A stretch of DNA of 33,416 nucleotides from a virus. Below, in pieces: positions 14,857 through 23,596 of the stretch (positions are counted from its first letter, which is position 1; each line of letters begins with the position of its first letter). Below the pieces are notes generated by a model. The model was not told where the DNA came from and made no database searches. It was given only the letters and a program-made list of their open reading frames with translations. The DNA is taken from positions 1-33,416 of IMG/VR virus record IMGVR_UViG_3300037247_000219; one strand, written 5' to 3'. A program made the position numbers and the translations under genes.

Positions 14857-15021
14857 ATGCTAACTCTTAACGGAATACCTACTGTAACATATCAGGACTT
14901 GGTTGTAATGGGTGATTTGACGGTTGATAAAACCGTGACATTCACTAACCAAAAAGAATTAACTTATGAAGGCGAGGTGCTTACTTATGAAGGCGAAGTG
15001 CTCACTTACGAAAATGATTAG
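14857..15021 (+). CDS. 54-residue protein with LTYEGEV micro-repeats
   Basis: ATG 14857 is chosen because it follows the previous stop directly; starts further upstream would overlap that gene widely. The product begins MLTLNGIPTVTYQDLVVMGD and ends in three tandem copies of LTYEGEV / LTYEND, encoded by an imperfect 21-bp repeat. It may be a small structural accessory protein. The repeat suggests slippage-generated length variation. Function unknown. Confidence 0.5.
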   Translation: MLTLNGIPTVTYQDLVVMGDLTVDKTVTFTNQKELTYEGEVLTYEGEVLTYEND

Positions 15022-15030
15022 GAGAAAATA

Positions 15031-15444
15031 ATGTCAGACTCAAAAGAAAAAGGATTAATGTTATTGAGTAGTACCTCAGTAACGATGGGGACTAACGCTA
15101 ATGGATCGAAACAGATATTATATACCGTTCCTTATGGCAAGGATTGTGTTGTAACAGAAGTGATTATCCGCAATCCAAGCGGTACTCTGGCAGGTTGTAA
15201 TGATGTTGATTTTGGCGTTGGAGCGGCTTGTGCAACTCAGGCATTTCTCAATAACGAAACTGGGATTATTGATGTGACAGCCACAGATGATTTTATGCGG
15301 TTAGTAACGTCAAGCAATGATTATAAAGTTATTGACGGGAGCGATACAACTATGGCGAATACGCAATTTGGTATTCAGATTATTGCTGGAGCAACTGCGG
15401 CTGCGGCTACGGCCACGATAGATGTATTCGGTTATATATTTTGA
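15031..15444 (+). CDS. Beta-rich putative virion protein
   Basis: A 137-residue protein with SD TAGGAGAAAA. It is Thr/Ala/Val/Gly-rich, with patches SSTSVTMGTNANGSKQILY, YGKDCVVTEVIIRNPSGTL and the alternating C-terminal segment GATAAAATATIDVFGYIF. The pattern fits small trimeric appendage or fibre proteins found upstream of tail fibres in environmental phages. No family can be named. Confidence 0.55.
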   Translation: MSDSKEKGLMLLSSTSVTMGTNANGSKQILYTVPYGKDCVVTEVIIRNPSGTLAGCNDVDFGVGAACATQAFLNNETGIIDVTATDDFMRLVTSSNDYKVIDGSDTTMANTQFGIQIIAGATAAAATATIDVFGYIF

Positions 15445-15463
15445 TAATTAATCGGAAGTAAAA

Positions 15464-18400
15464 ATGAAAACAAAAATAATCATAGCTACTTTGTTCTTAG
15501 GAGTAGTTGCGCTTATATGTTATTCGCAGACGCAACCGATAGCACCTTTAGTTTTAAGGTTCTTGCTATTGACGGATGTTGATGAAACAACTTATGTCGG
15601 CGCGGCCGGAAAGTATATGAAAGTCAATGCGGGGGAAACGGCCGTAGAGTTCGGGACTCCTGCGGGGGCTGGCGACCTACTTGCCGATGGTTCTGTACCA
15701 ATGACGGCTAACTGGGATATTGGCAACTATGATATTACCTTAAAATCATTAACAGGCGATGGCTCTTTAGATTTCGGCAATGCCTTATCGGTTGAATTGG
15801 TACAATCGGCAGCACCAGTGACTAATGCTACTGGTGAAATTGCGCTTGATACATCTATACCTGACCATCAACCTCTATGGCAATATTACGATGGCGGCGA
15901 AAACATGACTATCATCGCAATAGACACGGCACAGCTTCCGGCCTTAGATAATGAGATACCAGTATATGATGCAGGTACAGATAAATGGATATTAGAAACT
16001 GTTGCTGGTGGTGGCGATATGTTAAAAGCCACTTACGACGCTGATACTGATGACCTTATAGACCAGGTGGCAGGCGGAACGGAGCTTGATACTTCCGGAG
16101 TGACGGATGGTCAATTATTAATAGGTACAACAGCAGCTAATGTCTGGGCGATAGGAACATTGACAGGGACAGCCAACGAGATTGATATAACTAATGCGGG
16201 CGGCTCGATTACAGTAGGCTTAGTTAATCCGTTAGTGGTATCAAAAGGTGGTACGGGTACAACTACTTTTACCGATGGTGGAATCTTATTAGGTTCCGGG
16301 GCCGGGGCAATAACTGCTCTTGGAGTTGCTACGAATGGTCAGATACCTATCGGGGATGGCGCAACTGACCCGGTATTAGCTACGATATCAGAGGGATTGG
16401 CTATAGACATTACAAATGCGGCTGGTTCGATAACAGCGGCTTTTGACCCTACGGAACTTCTCGGAAACAGGACGTGGGGTGATGCTTCAACGGATACGAT
16501 TGTATGGACTTGGAATCGGGCGACAGGCGCAGATCCGACAATGACGTTCGGCAACGGTTTTGTATCTCATAACGGCGACTTGAAGATATTAGGCGATGAC
16601 CTGTATATGACCACCAATACTGATAAAGCTATTTTTGTGGGTGACGGGACCAATTTTAATCCAGTTGTCTCTACGGGTGATGTTATTATCTCGAATGACG
16701 GCTCTTCTGCAATTCAGGCGAATGCTGTTGATGATACGCATATCGATTGGGGGACAGGAGCGAATCAGGTTGCGGCGGCCGATATTCCAATGGCTGTAAT
16801 TGCAGGTTCTACATATTCGACTGTTCAGGATATGCAAAATTTATTTCATTCGGCAGGATGGATTTCCGGTAATGGTATAGTTGACGATACTGACGGAACT
16901 ATTACGGTCGCATCCGGTACTGGTTTCATAAGGGCTGCCGACAGTGCTGTGGCAGATATATTATTTATCGATTGGTCGGCAGAGTCCGGGGCTAATGTTA
17001 ATATTGCAGATAACGACATTAGTTGGGTATATGTTGAATATAACGTTGGTAGCCCAAGGGTTATAGCGACAACTACTGAAAGAACTGATTATAATAGAAA
17101 CATACTTCTGGCTGTGATTAGCCGAGAAGGAACGACATTGCATATTAACGAAGCAGACCTGCATAAGGTAGGTGACCATGCAAATCTTATGATAAAAAGA
17201 TTAAAGGGCGTTCAGCCTTATGGTCATGTATCCGGTGCAATTATAAGTGCGACCGGAACTCGTAATTTTGCTTTTACAGCAGGTAATTTCTGGCGAGGGC
17301 TTACTGAGTTTAATACAGACGTTTTTGATTCTAATCCCGGAGGCGATGGGGACACGTTCAGCTATTTCTATCGGAAGGTTGCGGATAGCGGCTGGAATGA
17401 AGTAGCAACGCAATCAGCAATTAACAATACACAATATGACGATAACAGTGGCGCATTAGCAACACTTTCAAATAACAAGTATGGCGTCCATTGGGTTTAT
17501 CTTCAAACAGATAATCATACTGTAGTAATTTACGGTCAAGGAAATTACTCACTTGCAGAGGCAGAGGACGCGGCGGCGCCTGCTTCTGTACCAGAGGAAC
17601 TCGCAGTTCATGGTATTCTTGCTGGTAAGATTATTATCGAAAAGAGTGACGCTGCCTTTGCCCAGATTGAGAGCGCATTCAAAACAACATTCGCAGGATC
17701 GTTGGCAACAGACCACGGAAGTTTGGCGGGCTTGGCAGATGCCGTAGACCATGCCTACGCATTGTTGATTGATGGTACGAGAGACTTGGCCGGGGCATGG
17801 AATATGGCTTCTCAAGCTACAACCAATGTGAATATCGATTCCGGGACAATTGACCATGAAGCAGGTGGCCTCGAAGCGGACGTAAGCGGTTATTCAGGAT
17901 TGATTGCAGTTTCAGGCGGTTCAACTTCTGAGGTTGATGATAAATCTGAACTTGAATCTCAAATTGCCGATGTAGCAGACTTTGCAGAGGCTGATGGCGA
18001 TATATTTACCGGAGTGCATGATTTTGGCGGGGCAAGTTCGTTTGAAATAGTTAATGGAACCGACCCTGATGTAGCCGTAATCGGGCAATTACATCTCGAT
18101 ATTGATGGTGCAAACGAGCCAAACGATATGACGCTGAGAACATTCGAGGGGGCTGGGACACAATATTTACTTGCAAGGACGCTAAAAACTATTCAGGCAA
18201 CAATTATAAAGCCTCAAGACCTTGCAAATGCTACAAGGGACTTGACCCCGATATGGCATAACGGAACTGGAATGGTCTTTACGATTACGGAGATTTGGGC
18301 GTGGAGCGACACTGACGATACCTCTGTAAACGTAGAGGTAAATACGGCAACTGATTTTACCGTACTTGGAACAGTTGACGCCTTGGAAATTGCAACTGAC

Positions 18401-18550
18401 GGAACGGGTGTTTTTTATGTAACTGAAACAACAATCACTGACCCGACTATTGCGCACGATGAGGTTATCTGTCTTGATTTCGATGATACGGATGACCCTG
18501 GCTGGGTAAAGATTGCAATAACAGGTTGGTTTAATTCAGATATTGATTAG
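15464..18550 (+). CDS. Large repetitive fibre-like protein with N-terminal signal peptide
   Basis: A 1028-residue protein. Residues 1-22 (MKTKIIIATLFLGVVALICY then SQ) look like a cleavable Sec signal or membrane anchor, which is unexpected for a cytoplasmically assembled virion protein. The rest is Asp/Thr/Gly/Ala-rich with short beta repeats: DETTYVGAAGKYMKVNAGE, several ITNAGGSIT / ITNAAGSIT units, and GGTGTTTFTDGGIL, the last seen in many phage fibres. A middle region (about 480-700) is less repetitive, and the C-terminus (about 890-1028) looks like a compact beta domain. It lies between head and connector genes. It is probably a host-binding or capsid fibre; an exported adhesin acting on the lysogen or infected cell is the alternative. 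Confidence 0.65.
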   Translation: MKTKIIIATLFLGVVALICYSQTQPIAPLVLRFLLLTDVDETTYVGAAGKYMKVNAGETAVEFGTPAGAGDLLADGSVPMTANWDIGNYDITLKSLTGDGSLDFGNALSVELVQSAAPVTNATGEIALDTSIPDHQPLWQYYDGGENMTIIAIDTAQLPALDNEIPVYDAGTDKWILETVAGGGDMLKATYDADTDDLIDQVAGGTELDTSGVTDGQLLIGTTAANVWAIGTLTGTANEIDITNAGGSITVGLVNPLVVSKGGTGTTTFTDGGILLGSGAGAITALGVATNGQIPIGDGATDPVLATISEGLAIDITNAAGSITAAFDPTELLGNRTWGDASTDTIVWTWNRATGADPTMTFGNGFVSHNGDLKILGDDLYMTTNTDKAIFVGDGTNFNPVVSTGDVIISNDGSSAIQANAVDDTHIDWGTGANQVAAADIPMAVIAGSTYSTVQDMQNLFHSAGWISGNGIVDDTDGTITVASGTGFIRAADSAVADILFIDWSAESGANVNIADNDISWVYVEYNVGSPRVIATTTERTDYNRNILLAVISREGTTLHINEADLHKVGDHANLMIKRLKGVQPYGHVSGAIISATGTRNFAFTAGNFWRGLTEFNTDVFDSNPGGDGDTFSYFYRKVADSGWNEVATQSAINNTQYDDNSGALATLSNNKYGVHWVYLQTDNHTVVIYGQGNYSLAEAEDAAAPASVPEELAVHGILAGKIIIEKSDAAFAQIESAFKTTFAGSLATDHGSLAGLADAVDHAYALLIDGTRDLAGAWNMASQATTNVNIDSGTIDHEAGGLEADVSGYSGLIAVSGGSTSEVDDKSELESQIADVADFAEADGDIFTGVHDFGGASSFEIVNGTDPDVAVIGQLHLDIDGANEPNDMTLRTFEGAGTQYLLARTLKTIQATIIKPQDLANATRDLTPIWHNGTGMVFTITEIWAWSDTDDTSVNVEVNTATDFTVLGTVDALEIATDGTGVFYVTETTITDPTIAHDEVICLDFDDTDDPGWVKIAITGWFNSDID

Positions 18551-18558
18551 GTAATATT

Positions 18559-19425
18559 ATGGCAGACGAAATCCGACAATTTTATACGGCAGGAAATACA
18601 TTATATGCCATAATTAGAAATACGGCTGGCCAAGTCTGGTATCCGACAGGTGAGGTCTTTGAGGATTGGGGGACGGGCGGCAGGGCTGCTACTAATTACG
18701 ATATTCCCTTGACTTATACAGGGGTGCAGGAATACATCGGCGATTTCGATACGAATATTGATGCCGGTCGATATGATGTACAGGTTATGCGTAGGGTAGG
18801 CGGGGCTCCAGCGGATACCGACCCATTTGCTGGTATTACACAGATTACCTGGAGCGGTTCGGCGGCGGTGGGTGCGGGTGAAGTTGGTGCGGCGATAACG
18901 ACAGCGCAAGCAAAGGAACATTTGAGAATTACCCATAGCGATGATGATACTTATATTGCGGCAATAACTTTGGCGGCCTCGGAATGGTGCGAGGAATTTC
19001 AAAACAAGGTTTATGTTCAAAGGGAAGTTATAGATTATCTGGATGCTTTTCCTACGGAAATAAGGCCACGAAAATCACCGTTGGTTAGTGTTGATGATAT
19101 CTATTATTACAACACATCTGGCGCACTAACGCTATGTGCCGCTTCCATCTATGATGTGGGGATTTATAAAGAGCCGGGCAGGATTGCTCTTGCCTACAAT
19201 CAGAGCTGGCCTTCGACAAGGGCAATGATAAATGCAGTTAGAGTTACTTATCAGGCGGGATGGGTAGCAAGGGCTGATATACCGGAAGAAATCAAACACG
19301 CAGTCAAATTAATGGTAGGGCATTTATATGAAAATAGGGAAGCGGCCTCGCAGGTGAATTTGAAAAGTATCCCGATAGGAGTAAAATCCTTGCTCTCGAT
19401 GAAACGGACGATGATATGGACATAG
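18559..19425 (+). CDS. Head-tail connector (gp6-like) with an extra N-terminal domain
   Basis: A 288-residue protein. The C-terminal part (about 115-288) is the gp6-type adaptor: ITTAQAKEHLRITHSDDDTYI, AASEWCEEFQNKVYVQRE, the IRPRKSPLVSVDDIYYYN segment, and the late VKLMVGHLYENREA helix. It binds the portal underside and starts the neck. Residues about 1-110 are an additional beta-rich domain (FYTAGNTLYAIIRNTAGQVW) resembling short phage proteins normally encoded alone, so this looks like a gene fusion. It overlaps the next gene by 10 bases. Confidence 0.88.
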   Translation: MADEIRQFYTAGNTLYAIIRNTAGQVWYPTGEVFEDWGTGGRAATNYDIPLTYTGVQEYIGDFDTNIDAGRYDVQVMRRVGGAPADTDPFAGITQITWSGSAAVGAGEVGAAITTAQAKEHLRITHSDDDTYIAAITLAASEWCEEFQNKVYVQREVIDYLDAFPTEIRPRKSPLVSVDDIYYYNTSGALTLCAASIYDVGIYKEPGRIALAYNQSWPSTRAMINAVRVTYQAGWVARADIPEEIKHAVKLMVGHLYENREAASQVNLKSIPIGVKSLLSMKRTMIWT

Positions 19426-19739
19426 GGAAATTGAGACATTATGTGCAATTGGAAAGTTCGGCAAATGCTCAGGATGATTATGGCGAACAGAGCAAAGTAT
19501 GGTCAACTGAGGAAAGTTTTTATGCTTCAGTCCAGCCATTGAGAGGACAGGAACTATTAGAATTCCAGCAAATAAATGCAGAATTATCGCATCGGATTAT
19601 TATTAGGCATACGAGCAATGTAACTCCGGCAAAAAGGATTAAATTCGGAACAAGGATTTTTGATATAAACGTAGTTAGGAATATTGATGAGCGAAATATC
19701 ATGCAGGAATTACTCTGTAAGGAAAAGGTGGTTTTGTGA
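19416..19739 (+). CDS. Head closure / head-tail joining protein
   Basis: A 107-residue protein of the SPP1 gp16 / phage head-tail joining type: MDIGKLRHYVQLESSANAQD, WSTEESFYASVQPLRGQELLEFQQ, TPAKRIKFGTRIFDINVVRNIDE. The size and the pattern (start with I-G-x-L-x-H/R, mid W..E.F..V.P..G.E, end with V.N.DE.N) fit the family. It sits between the connector and the gp10-like gene, as in HK97-like neck operons, with ATG-type overlaps on both sides. Confidence 0.85.
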   Translation: MDIGKLRHYVQLESSANAQDDYGEQSKVWSTEESFYASVQPLRGQELLEFQQINAELSHRIIIRHTSNVTPAKRIKFGTRIFDINVVRNIDERNIMQELLCKEKVVL

Positions 19740-20224
19740 TAAGCGTCCGATTAGAAGGTGCGAAGGAATTGGAAAATAAACTTTTGCAATTAGAGCGAAA
19801 AGTCGGCAGGAAGATTGTGCGCAAGGCGTTAAGGAACGCACAGAAGGCGATGATACCGACAATCAAGGGTTATCTTGCAGGGATTAGTAAGGGTGGCGGT
19901 ATGGCGCAGAAAATCGCTAAGGCATTGACCGTCCGGGCACAGAAAAGAAATCCGAGAGGGACATATTCGGTTCACGTTACGATAAAACCTGACCCATCAT
20001 TCATATCTTATCCGAAAGGAAGTTTTTCAAGTTTAGGGACTGGTAAAACTTCAGGCAAGAGGTCATATATCCCTGCGGCGATTGAATTTGGACATGGTAA
20101 GAACAAAGAGCAGGCGGCAAGGCCGTATATAAGACCGGCGGCGGATGCGACAATAGGTAAAAGGATTAAGATTCTTACAAAAGAAGTTGCTGCGGGGATG
20201 GCAAAAATCTGGGGTAAGAAATGA
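19736..20224 (+). CDS. HK97 gp10-like neck/tail protein
   Basis: A 162-residue basic protein with the gp10 family pattern: an N-terminal GAKELENKLLQLERKVGRKI, then VRKALRNAQKAMIPTIK, a YIPAAIEFGHGKNK segment and the C-terminal ARPYIRPAAD followed by amphipathic helix. It acts in neck or tail completion. It overlaps both neighbours by 4 bases (GTGA at the start, ATGA at the end), so translation is coupled. The start codon is GTG or the in-frame codon at 19736 (TTGTGATAAG context), so the exact N-terminus carries slight uncertainty. Confidence 0.85.
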   Translation: MISVRLEGAKELENKLLQLERKVGRKIVRKALRNAQKAMIPTIKGYLAGISKGGGMAQKIAKALTVRAQKRNPRGTYSVHVTIKPDPSFISYPKGSFSSLGTGKTSGKRSYIPAAIEFGHGKNKEQAARPYIRPAADATIGKRIKILTKEVAAGMAKIWGKK

Positions 20225-20637
20225 GTATTGAAAAGGCATTAGTAAGTTTATTGATTAACGATACCGATGTTAGTGGGAAAGTCGGTAGCAGGATATTTCC
20301 TATTTTCGTTCCAGCAGGGCAATCTTTGCCATCTATAACTTATCAGGAGATTTCGGGCGTTCGGGACTCTACTATGAAGGGGGCAAGTGGTCTGGTAAAT
20401 GCGAGATTTCAAATAAATTGTTGGACGAAAACCTATAGGGAAGCGAGAGAGCTTGCTGATTTAGTGAGAGTAGCATTAGCTCCTAAAAATGATATTTATC
20501 CTGATACTGTTGAGGGTGTAAATATTTCAGCGATTATGCTCTTGAATGAAAATGATGTGCCGAGCGTCCATTCCGATGATGAGGAAATGAGCGGGCATGG
20601 GAAAATGTTGGATTTCAGCGTATGGTTCAAAGAATGA
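20221..20637 (+). CDS. Tail completion protein (DUF3168 / SPP1 gp17-like)
   Basis: A 138-residue protein with the expected features: EKALVSLLINDTDVSGKVGS, IFPIFVPAGQSLPSITYQEIS, RFQINCWTKTYREARELAD, and a C-terminal MLDFSVWFKE strand. The family caps or joins the tail to the head. It follows the gp10-like gene by ATGA overlap and precedes the tube gene, the canonical order. Confidence 0.87.
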   Translation: MSIEKALVSLLINDTDVSGKVGSRIFPIFVPAGQSLPSITYQEISGVRDSTMKGASGLVNARFQINCWTKTYREARELADLVRVALAPKNDIYPDTVEGVNISAIMLLNENDVPSVHSDDEEMSGHGKMLDFSVWFKE

Positions 20638-20686
20638 AATAATTATGGCCTTTTTTTGGCTAAAGAAGAATTGAAAGGAATTTATT

Positions 20687-21088
20687 ATGAGTGACGGGAA
20701 TATTGGGCATGGTACGACTTTAGTAGGTGGTACTACCGGGACAATTGGTAATGTGATAAGCATTACTGTCGGTGGTAGAACGAGGGATATGATTGATATA
20801 TCCACGATGGACTCCACGAATTTATTCAGAGAGTTCAAGGCGGGCATGGCGGATGAAGGGGAGTTTACGGCAGAGATTAATTTTGACGATACCGCCGGTA
20901 CAATTGCTACGGCTCTCAATACTGCTTTTCAAGCAAGAACATCTGAAACGTGGACGGTTACTTTTCCGGGCGGTAAGACTTTTGCCGCCACTGGTGTTAT
21001 CAGCAGTTATGATATAAACGACCCATTCGATGATAAAATCACAATGAGTATCACAGTCAAGCTCACCGGTAAGGGAACATGGACATAA
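20687..21088 (+). CDS. Major tail tube protein
   Basis: A 133-residue protein preceded by SD GAAAGGAA. It carries tube-protein hallmarks: HGTTLVGGTTGTIGNVISIT, DMIDISTMDSTNLFREFKAG, a DEGEFTAEINFD strand, and the C-terminal MSITVKLTGKGTW. Hexameric rings of this protein build the tail tube. The order (completion protein, tube, chaperones, tape measure) confirms the call. Confidence 0.9.
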   Translation: MSDGNIGHGTTLVGGTTGTIGNVISITVGGRTRDMIDISTMDSTNLFREFKAGMADEGEFTAEINFDDTAGTIATALNTAFQARTSETWTVTFPGGKTFAATGVISSYDINDPFDDKITMSITVKLTGKGTWT

Positions 21089-21106
21089 TATGAAAAAGGA
21101 GAAATT

Positions 21107-21493
21107 ATGGGCATATTGACTAAAGAACAAATATTACAAGCGGATGACATTACTGTCGAAACAGTTCCGGTCCCTGAATGGGGAGGCGAAGTTATCGTCC
21201 GAACAATGACGGGAACCGATAGAGATATTTGGGATAATTTATTATTCAAAGGGGGAAGTGATGATTTCTTAGATAACACTCGAGCGCGATTATGCGCTTG
21301 CACAATTATCGATGAGAATAGAAATTTATTATTCAGCGAAGATGATATTATCGAGCTTGGTAAAAAATCATCACTTGCTCTCAATCGTGTTTTTGATGTG
21401 GCAAAAAATCTTAACGGTTTAGGTTCTAAAGAAATTGAGGACTTAGCAAAAAACTCAGAAGAAACTCAGAGCGAAGATTCTACTTCCGATTAG
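21107..21493 (+). CDS. Tail assembly chaperone, short form (gpG-like)
   Basis: A 128-residue acidic protein with a strong SD (AAAAGGAGAAA). It resembles gpG-type chaperones that coat the tape measure during tube assembly: VPVPEWGGEVIVRTMTGTDRD, ARLCACTIIDENRNLLFSED, and an acidic tail (EETQSEDSTSD). It lies exactly where lambda G/T lies, between tube and tape measure, and contains the slippery heptamer 35-45 bases before its stop that yields the longer product. Confidence 0.87.
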   Translation: MGILTKEQILQADDITVETVPVPEWGGEVIVRTMTGTDRDIWDNLLFKGGSDDFLDNTRARLCACTIIDENRNLLFSEDDIIELGKKSSLALNRVFDVAKNLNGLGSKEIEDLAKNSEETQSEDSTSD

Positions 21494-21762
21494 CTCTTGC
21501 CCTGGGTTGTACGGTTAAAGAATTACTTTTTAGGATTGATAGCCGGGAGTTATCGGAATGGATGGCATATTATTCGATAGAGTCCTTTGGCGAAAGACGA
21601 GCAGATTATAGACAGGCGATAACTTCAATGGTGATTGCTAATACGAATCGGAGCAAGAAACAAGGAGCATTTAAGGTGGAAGATTTCATGCCTTTTGATA
21701 AACCGAGAAAGCGACAACAGACGCCAGAAGAAATGCAGGCGCAATTAAATCTTTTGTGTTGA
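21107..21762 (+). CDS. Tail assembly chaperone, -1 frameshift long form (gpGT-like)
   Basis: The -1 frame, entered at 21448-21454, is open from there to TGA at 21760-21762, with no stop in between. The extension begins LRRNSERRFYFRLALALG and continues CTVKELLFRIDSRELSEWMA, then YYSIESFGERRADYR. The LxxLxG..VxEL.....S.ELxEWxAYYxIEPFGE pattern is characteristic of the T part of G-T chaperones. The fusion would be about 217 residues. The ATG at 21562 within this frame is probably not a real start. The long form is made in small amounts and recruits tube protein to the tape measure. Confidence 0.85.
21448..21454 (+). promoter_or_regulatory. -1 programmed ribosomal frameshift site (A AAA AAC)
   Basis: In the gpG-like frame the codons are GCA AAA AAC, so A AAA AAC is correctly phased as X XXY YYZ. 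After tandem slippage the downstream frame is the gpT-like extension. It lies 39 bases before the zero-frame stop, the usual geometry. No strong pseudoknot was identified by eye downstream. Confidence 0.85.
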
Positions 21763-21763
21763 T

Positions 21764-23533
21764 ATGGCGATTATACATAACTTAATTGCAAGGTTCAGAG
21801 CAGACACGGGGACTTTTGATAGGAATATCAAAAAGAGCCGTTCGCACATGACCCGGTTCGGTCGGGATGTGCAGCGGATGGGCAAGCAGATGCTTGCTTT
21901 AGCGGGTATCGGTGGAGGTCTTTATGCAATTCAAAGGGGATTCAAGGCTATTATAAAAGCGGCCTCGGATGCTCAGGAAACACAAGCCAAATTCAACACT
22001 GTCTTTAAGAATTTGAGCCAACAGGCTAATACTTGGGCCGAAACATTTGGTAAATCCGTAGGCCGTTCAGAGCAATCGGTAAAAAGTTGGATGGCCAGAT
22101 TGCAGGATACATTCGTGCCTTTGGGCATAGCCAGATACGAGGCTATGGAGCTTTCAAAATCGCTTGTAAGTCTTGCGGTGGATGTGGCGAGCTTTAATAA
22201 CGTGGCGGATGCGGATGTCATAAGGGACTTTACATCCGCCCTTGTCGGCAACCATGAGACTGTTCGCAAATATGGCATTATCATTGGCGAAACTGCGATA
22301 AAACAGGAGGCGATGCGAAAGGGTCTTAATAAAACGTACAAAGAGCTGACCGATTTGGAAAAAGTTCAGCTTCGATACTCCCTAATTCAAAAGGGGTCTA
22401 CGGATGCACAGGGTGATGCGCTCCGAACGGCCGATTCTTATGCCAATCAAATGAAAAGGCTTAGAGCCAACATATCAGATCTGTCAACGGAAATCGGCGG
22501 GCCGTTTATGCAGGTGCTTAATGATATGATTACAAGCATAAACGAAAATAGTGCCGCTTGGGAGAATTCCTTCCGGATACAGACCGAAGGCTGGGCGGAA
22601 ATATTATCTGGAATGAAAAGCGTCGGAGTTATTGCGGATATAACCGCCCAAAAAATAAGGGACGCTGCGAATATAACAGCACAAGAACAATTAGCATTTA
22701 GAAATCAAGGTGCTGCCATGATGGGCATACGTGGTAGACCTGGATTTGGAGATGAAAGAGTACCTTTGCCGGTTGGCATTTTAGATATTTCACCAAAGCA
22801 GGCGCAGTTTCTTGCAGAGATGCGAGCGAGGGCAAGGGAGATAAAAAAGGAGACGGAGCTTGCAATTGGACCGAGCGAAAGACAATTAGCAATTATGGAG
22901 GAGGCAATCGAAGCCGAGAAGGGTTTGCAAGAGTTGCGAGCAATAGGCAGGAAACGATTGTTCGACGGCTTAATTAAGGAGGGCGAGAAACGAAGGCAAG
23001 TGGTTGAAAAGTCAATGAGAATACAGGAAGATATAGCAAGTGGCATGGCGAGAGAATTTTCTAATACTATTGATTCCATGATATTTGAGGGCAAGAGATT
23101 TGCTGAGGCAATGGCAGATATGCTGCGTAGTGTTTTGCGTATGATTACGCAGATAGTTATGTATGAAAAAATTGCAAAACCTATCGCTGCGGGCATGATG
23201 GGGATTCCAGTTTCGGAATTTCATTCGGGTGGAATAGTTGGTCAGACAGCAAAGACTCGTAAAGTCCCGGCGATGGCTTTTGCCGGAGCGCCGAGATTGC
23301 ATGGTGGTCTATCGGGTGATGAATTTCCGGCGATACTACAAAGAGGAGAACAGGTAATACCGCGTGGTGGCGGTGGGATGGCCCCGACAATAGTAATTAA
23401 CAATAATACCGGCCAGAGATTAAAACAGGAAAGAGAGCCGATGTTTGACGGTAAACAATGGGTAATAAGGATTGTTGCTGATGATATACAGCAGGGCGGC
23501 ACTTTGCGGAAAATGGTGCAAGGGATTAGATAA
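21764..23533 (+). CDS. Tail tape measure protein
   Basis: A 589-residue, largely helical protein starting right after the chaperone stop. The N-terminal region (FRADTGTFDRNIKKSRSHM) is the common tape-measure opening. It is followed by a hydrophobic glycine-rich patch (LALAGIGGGLYAIQRGFKAI), long Ala/Lys/Glu helices, and a Gly-rich C-terminus (FHSGGIVGQTAKTRKVPA, then PTIVINNNTGQ) resembling lambda gpH-type ends. The protein sets tail length; by the usual rule of about 1.5 A per residue it would give a tail of roughly 90 nm. No separate peptidase domain is visible. Confidence 0.92.
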   Translation: MAIIHNLIARFRADTGTFDRNIKKSRSHMTRFGRDVQRMGKQMLALAGIGGGLYAIQRGFKAIIKAASDAQETQAKFNTVFKNLSQQANTWAETFGKSVGRSEQSVKSWMARLQDTFVPLGIARYEAMELSKSLVSLAVDVASFNNVADADVIRDFTSALVGNHETVRKYGIIIGETAIKQEAMRKGLNKTYKELTDLEKVQLRYSLIQKGSTDAQGDALRTADSYANQMKRLRANISDLSTEIGGPFMQVLNDMITSINENSAAWENSFRIQTEGWAEILSGMKSVGVIADITAQKIRDAANITAQEQLAFRNQGAAMMGIRGRPGFGDERVPLPVGILDISPKQAQFLAEMRARAREIKKETELAIGPSERQLAIMEEAIEAEKGLQELRAIGRKRLFDGLIKEGEKRRQVVEKSMRIQEDIASGMAREFSNTIDSMIFEGKRFAEAMADMLRSVLRMITQIVMYEKIAKPIAAGMMGIPVSEFHSGGIVGQTAKTRKVPAMAFAGAPRLHGGLSGDEFPAILQRGEQVIPRGGGGMAPTIVINNNTGQRLKQEREPMFDGKQWVIRIVADDIQQGGTLRKMVQGIR

Positions 23534-23596
23534 GTCGAGAAAATCGACTGAGCGGCCTGCTATGAGCCTTAAATCGAAGATTAGAAGGGATATGTA

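Noticed and set aside
23534-23548. Terminator after the tape measure gene
   Set aside because: GTCGA-GAAAA-TCGAC forms a small hairpin but no T-run follows.
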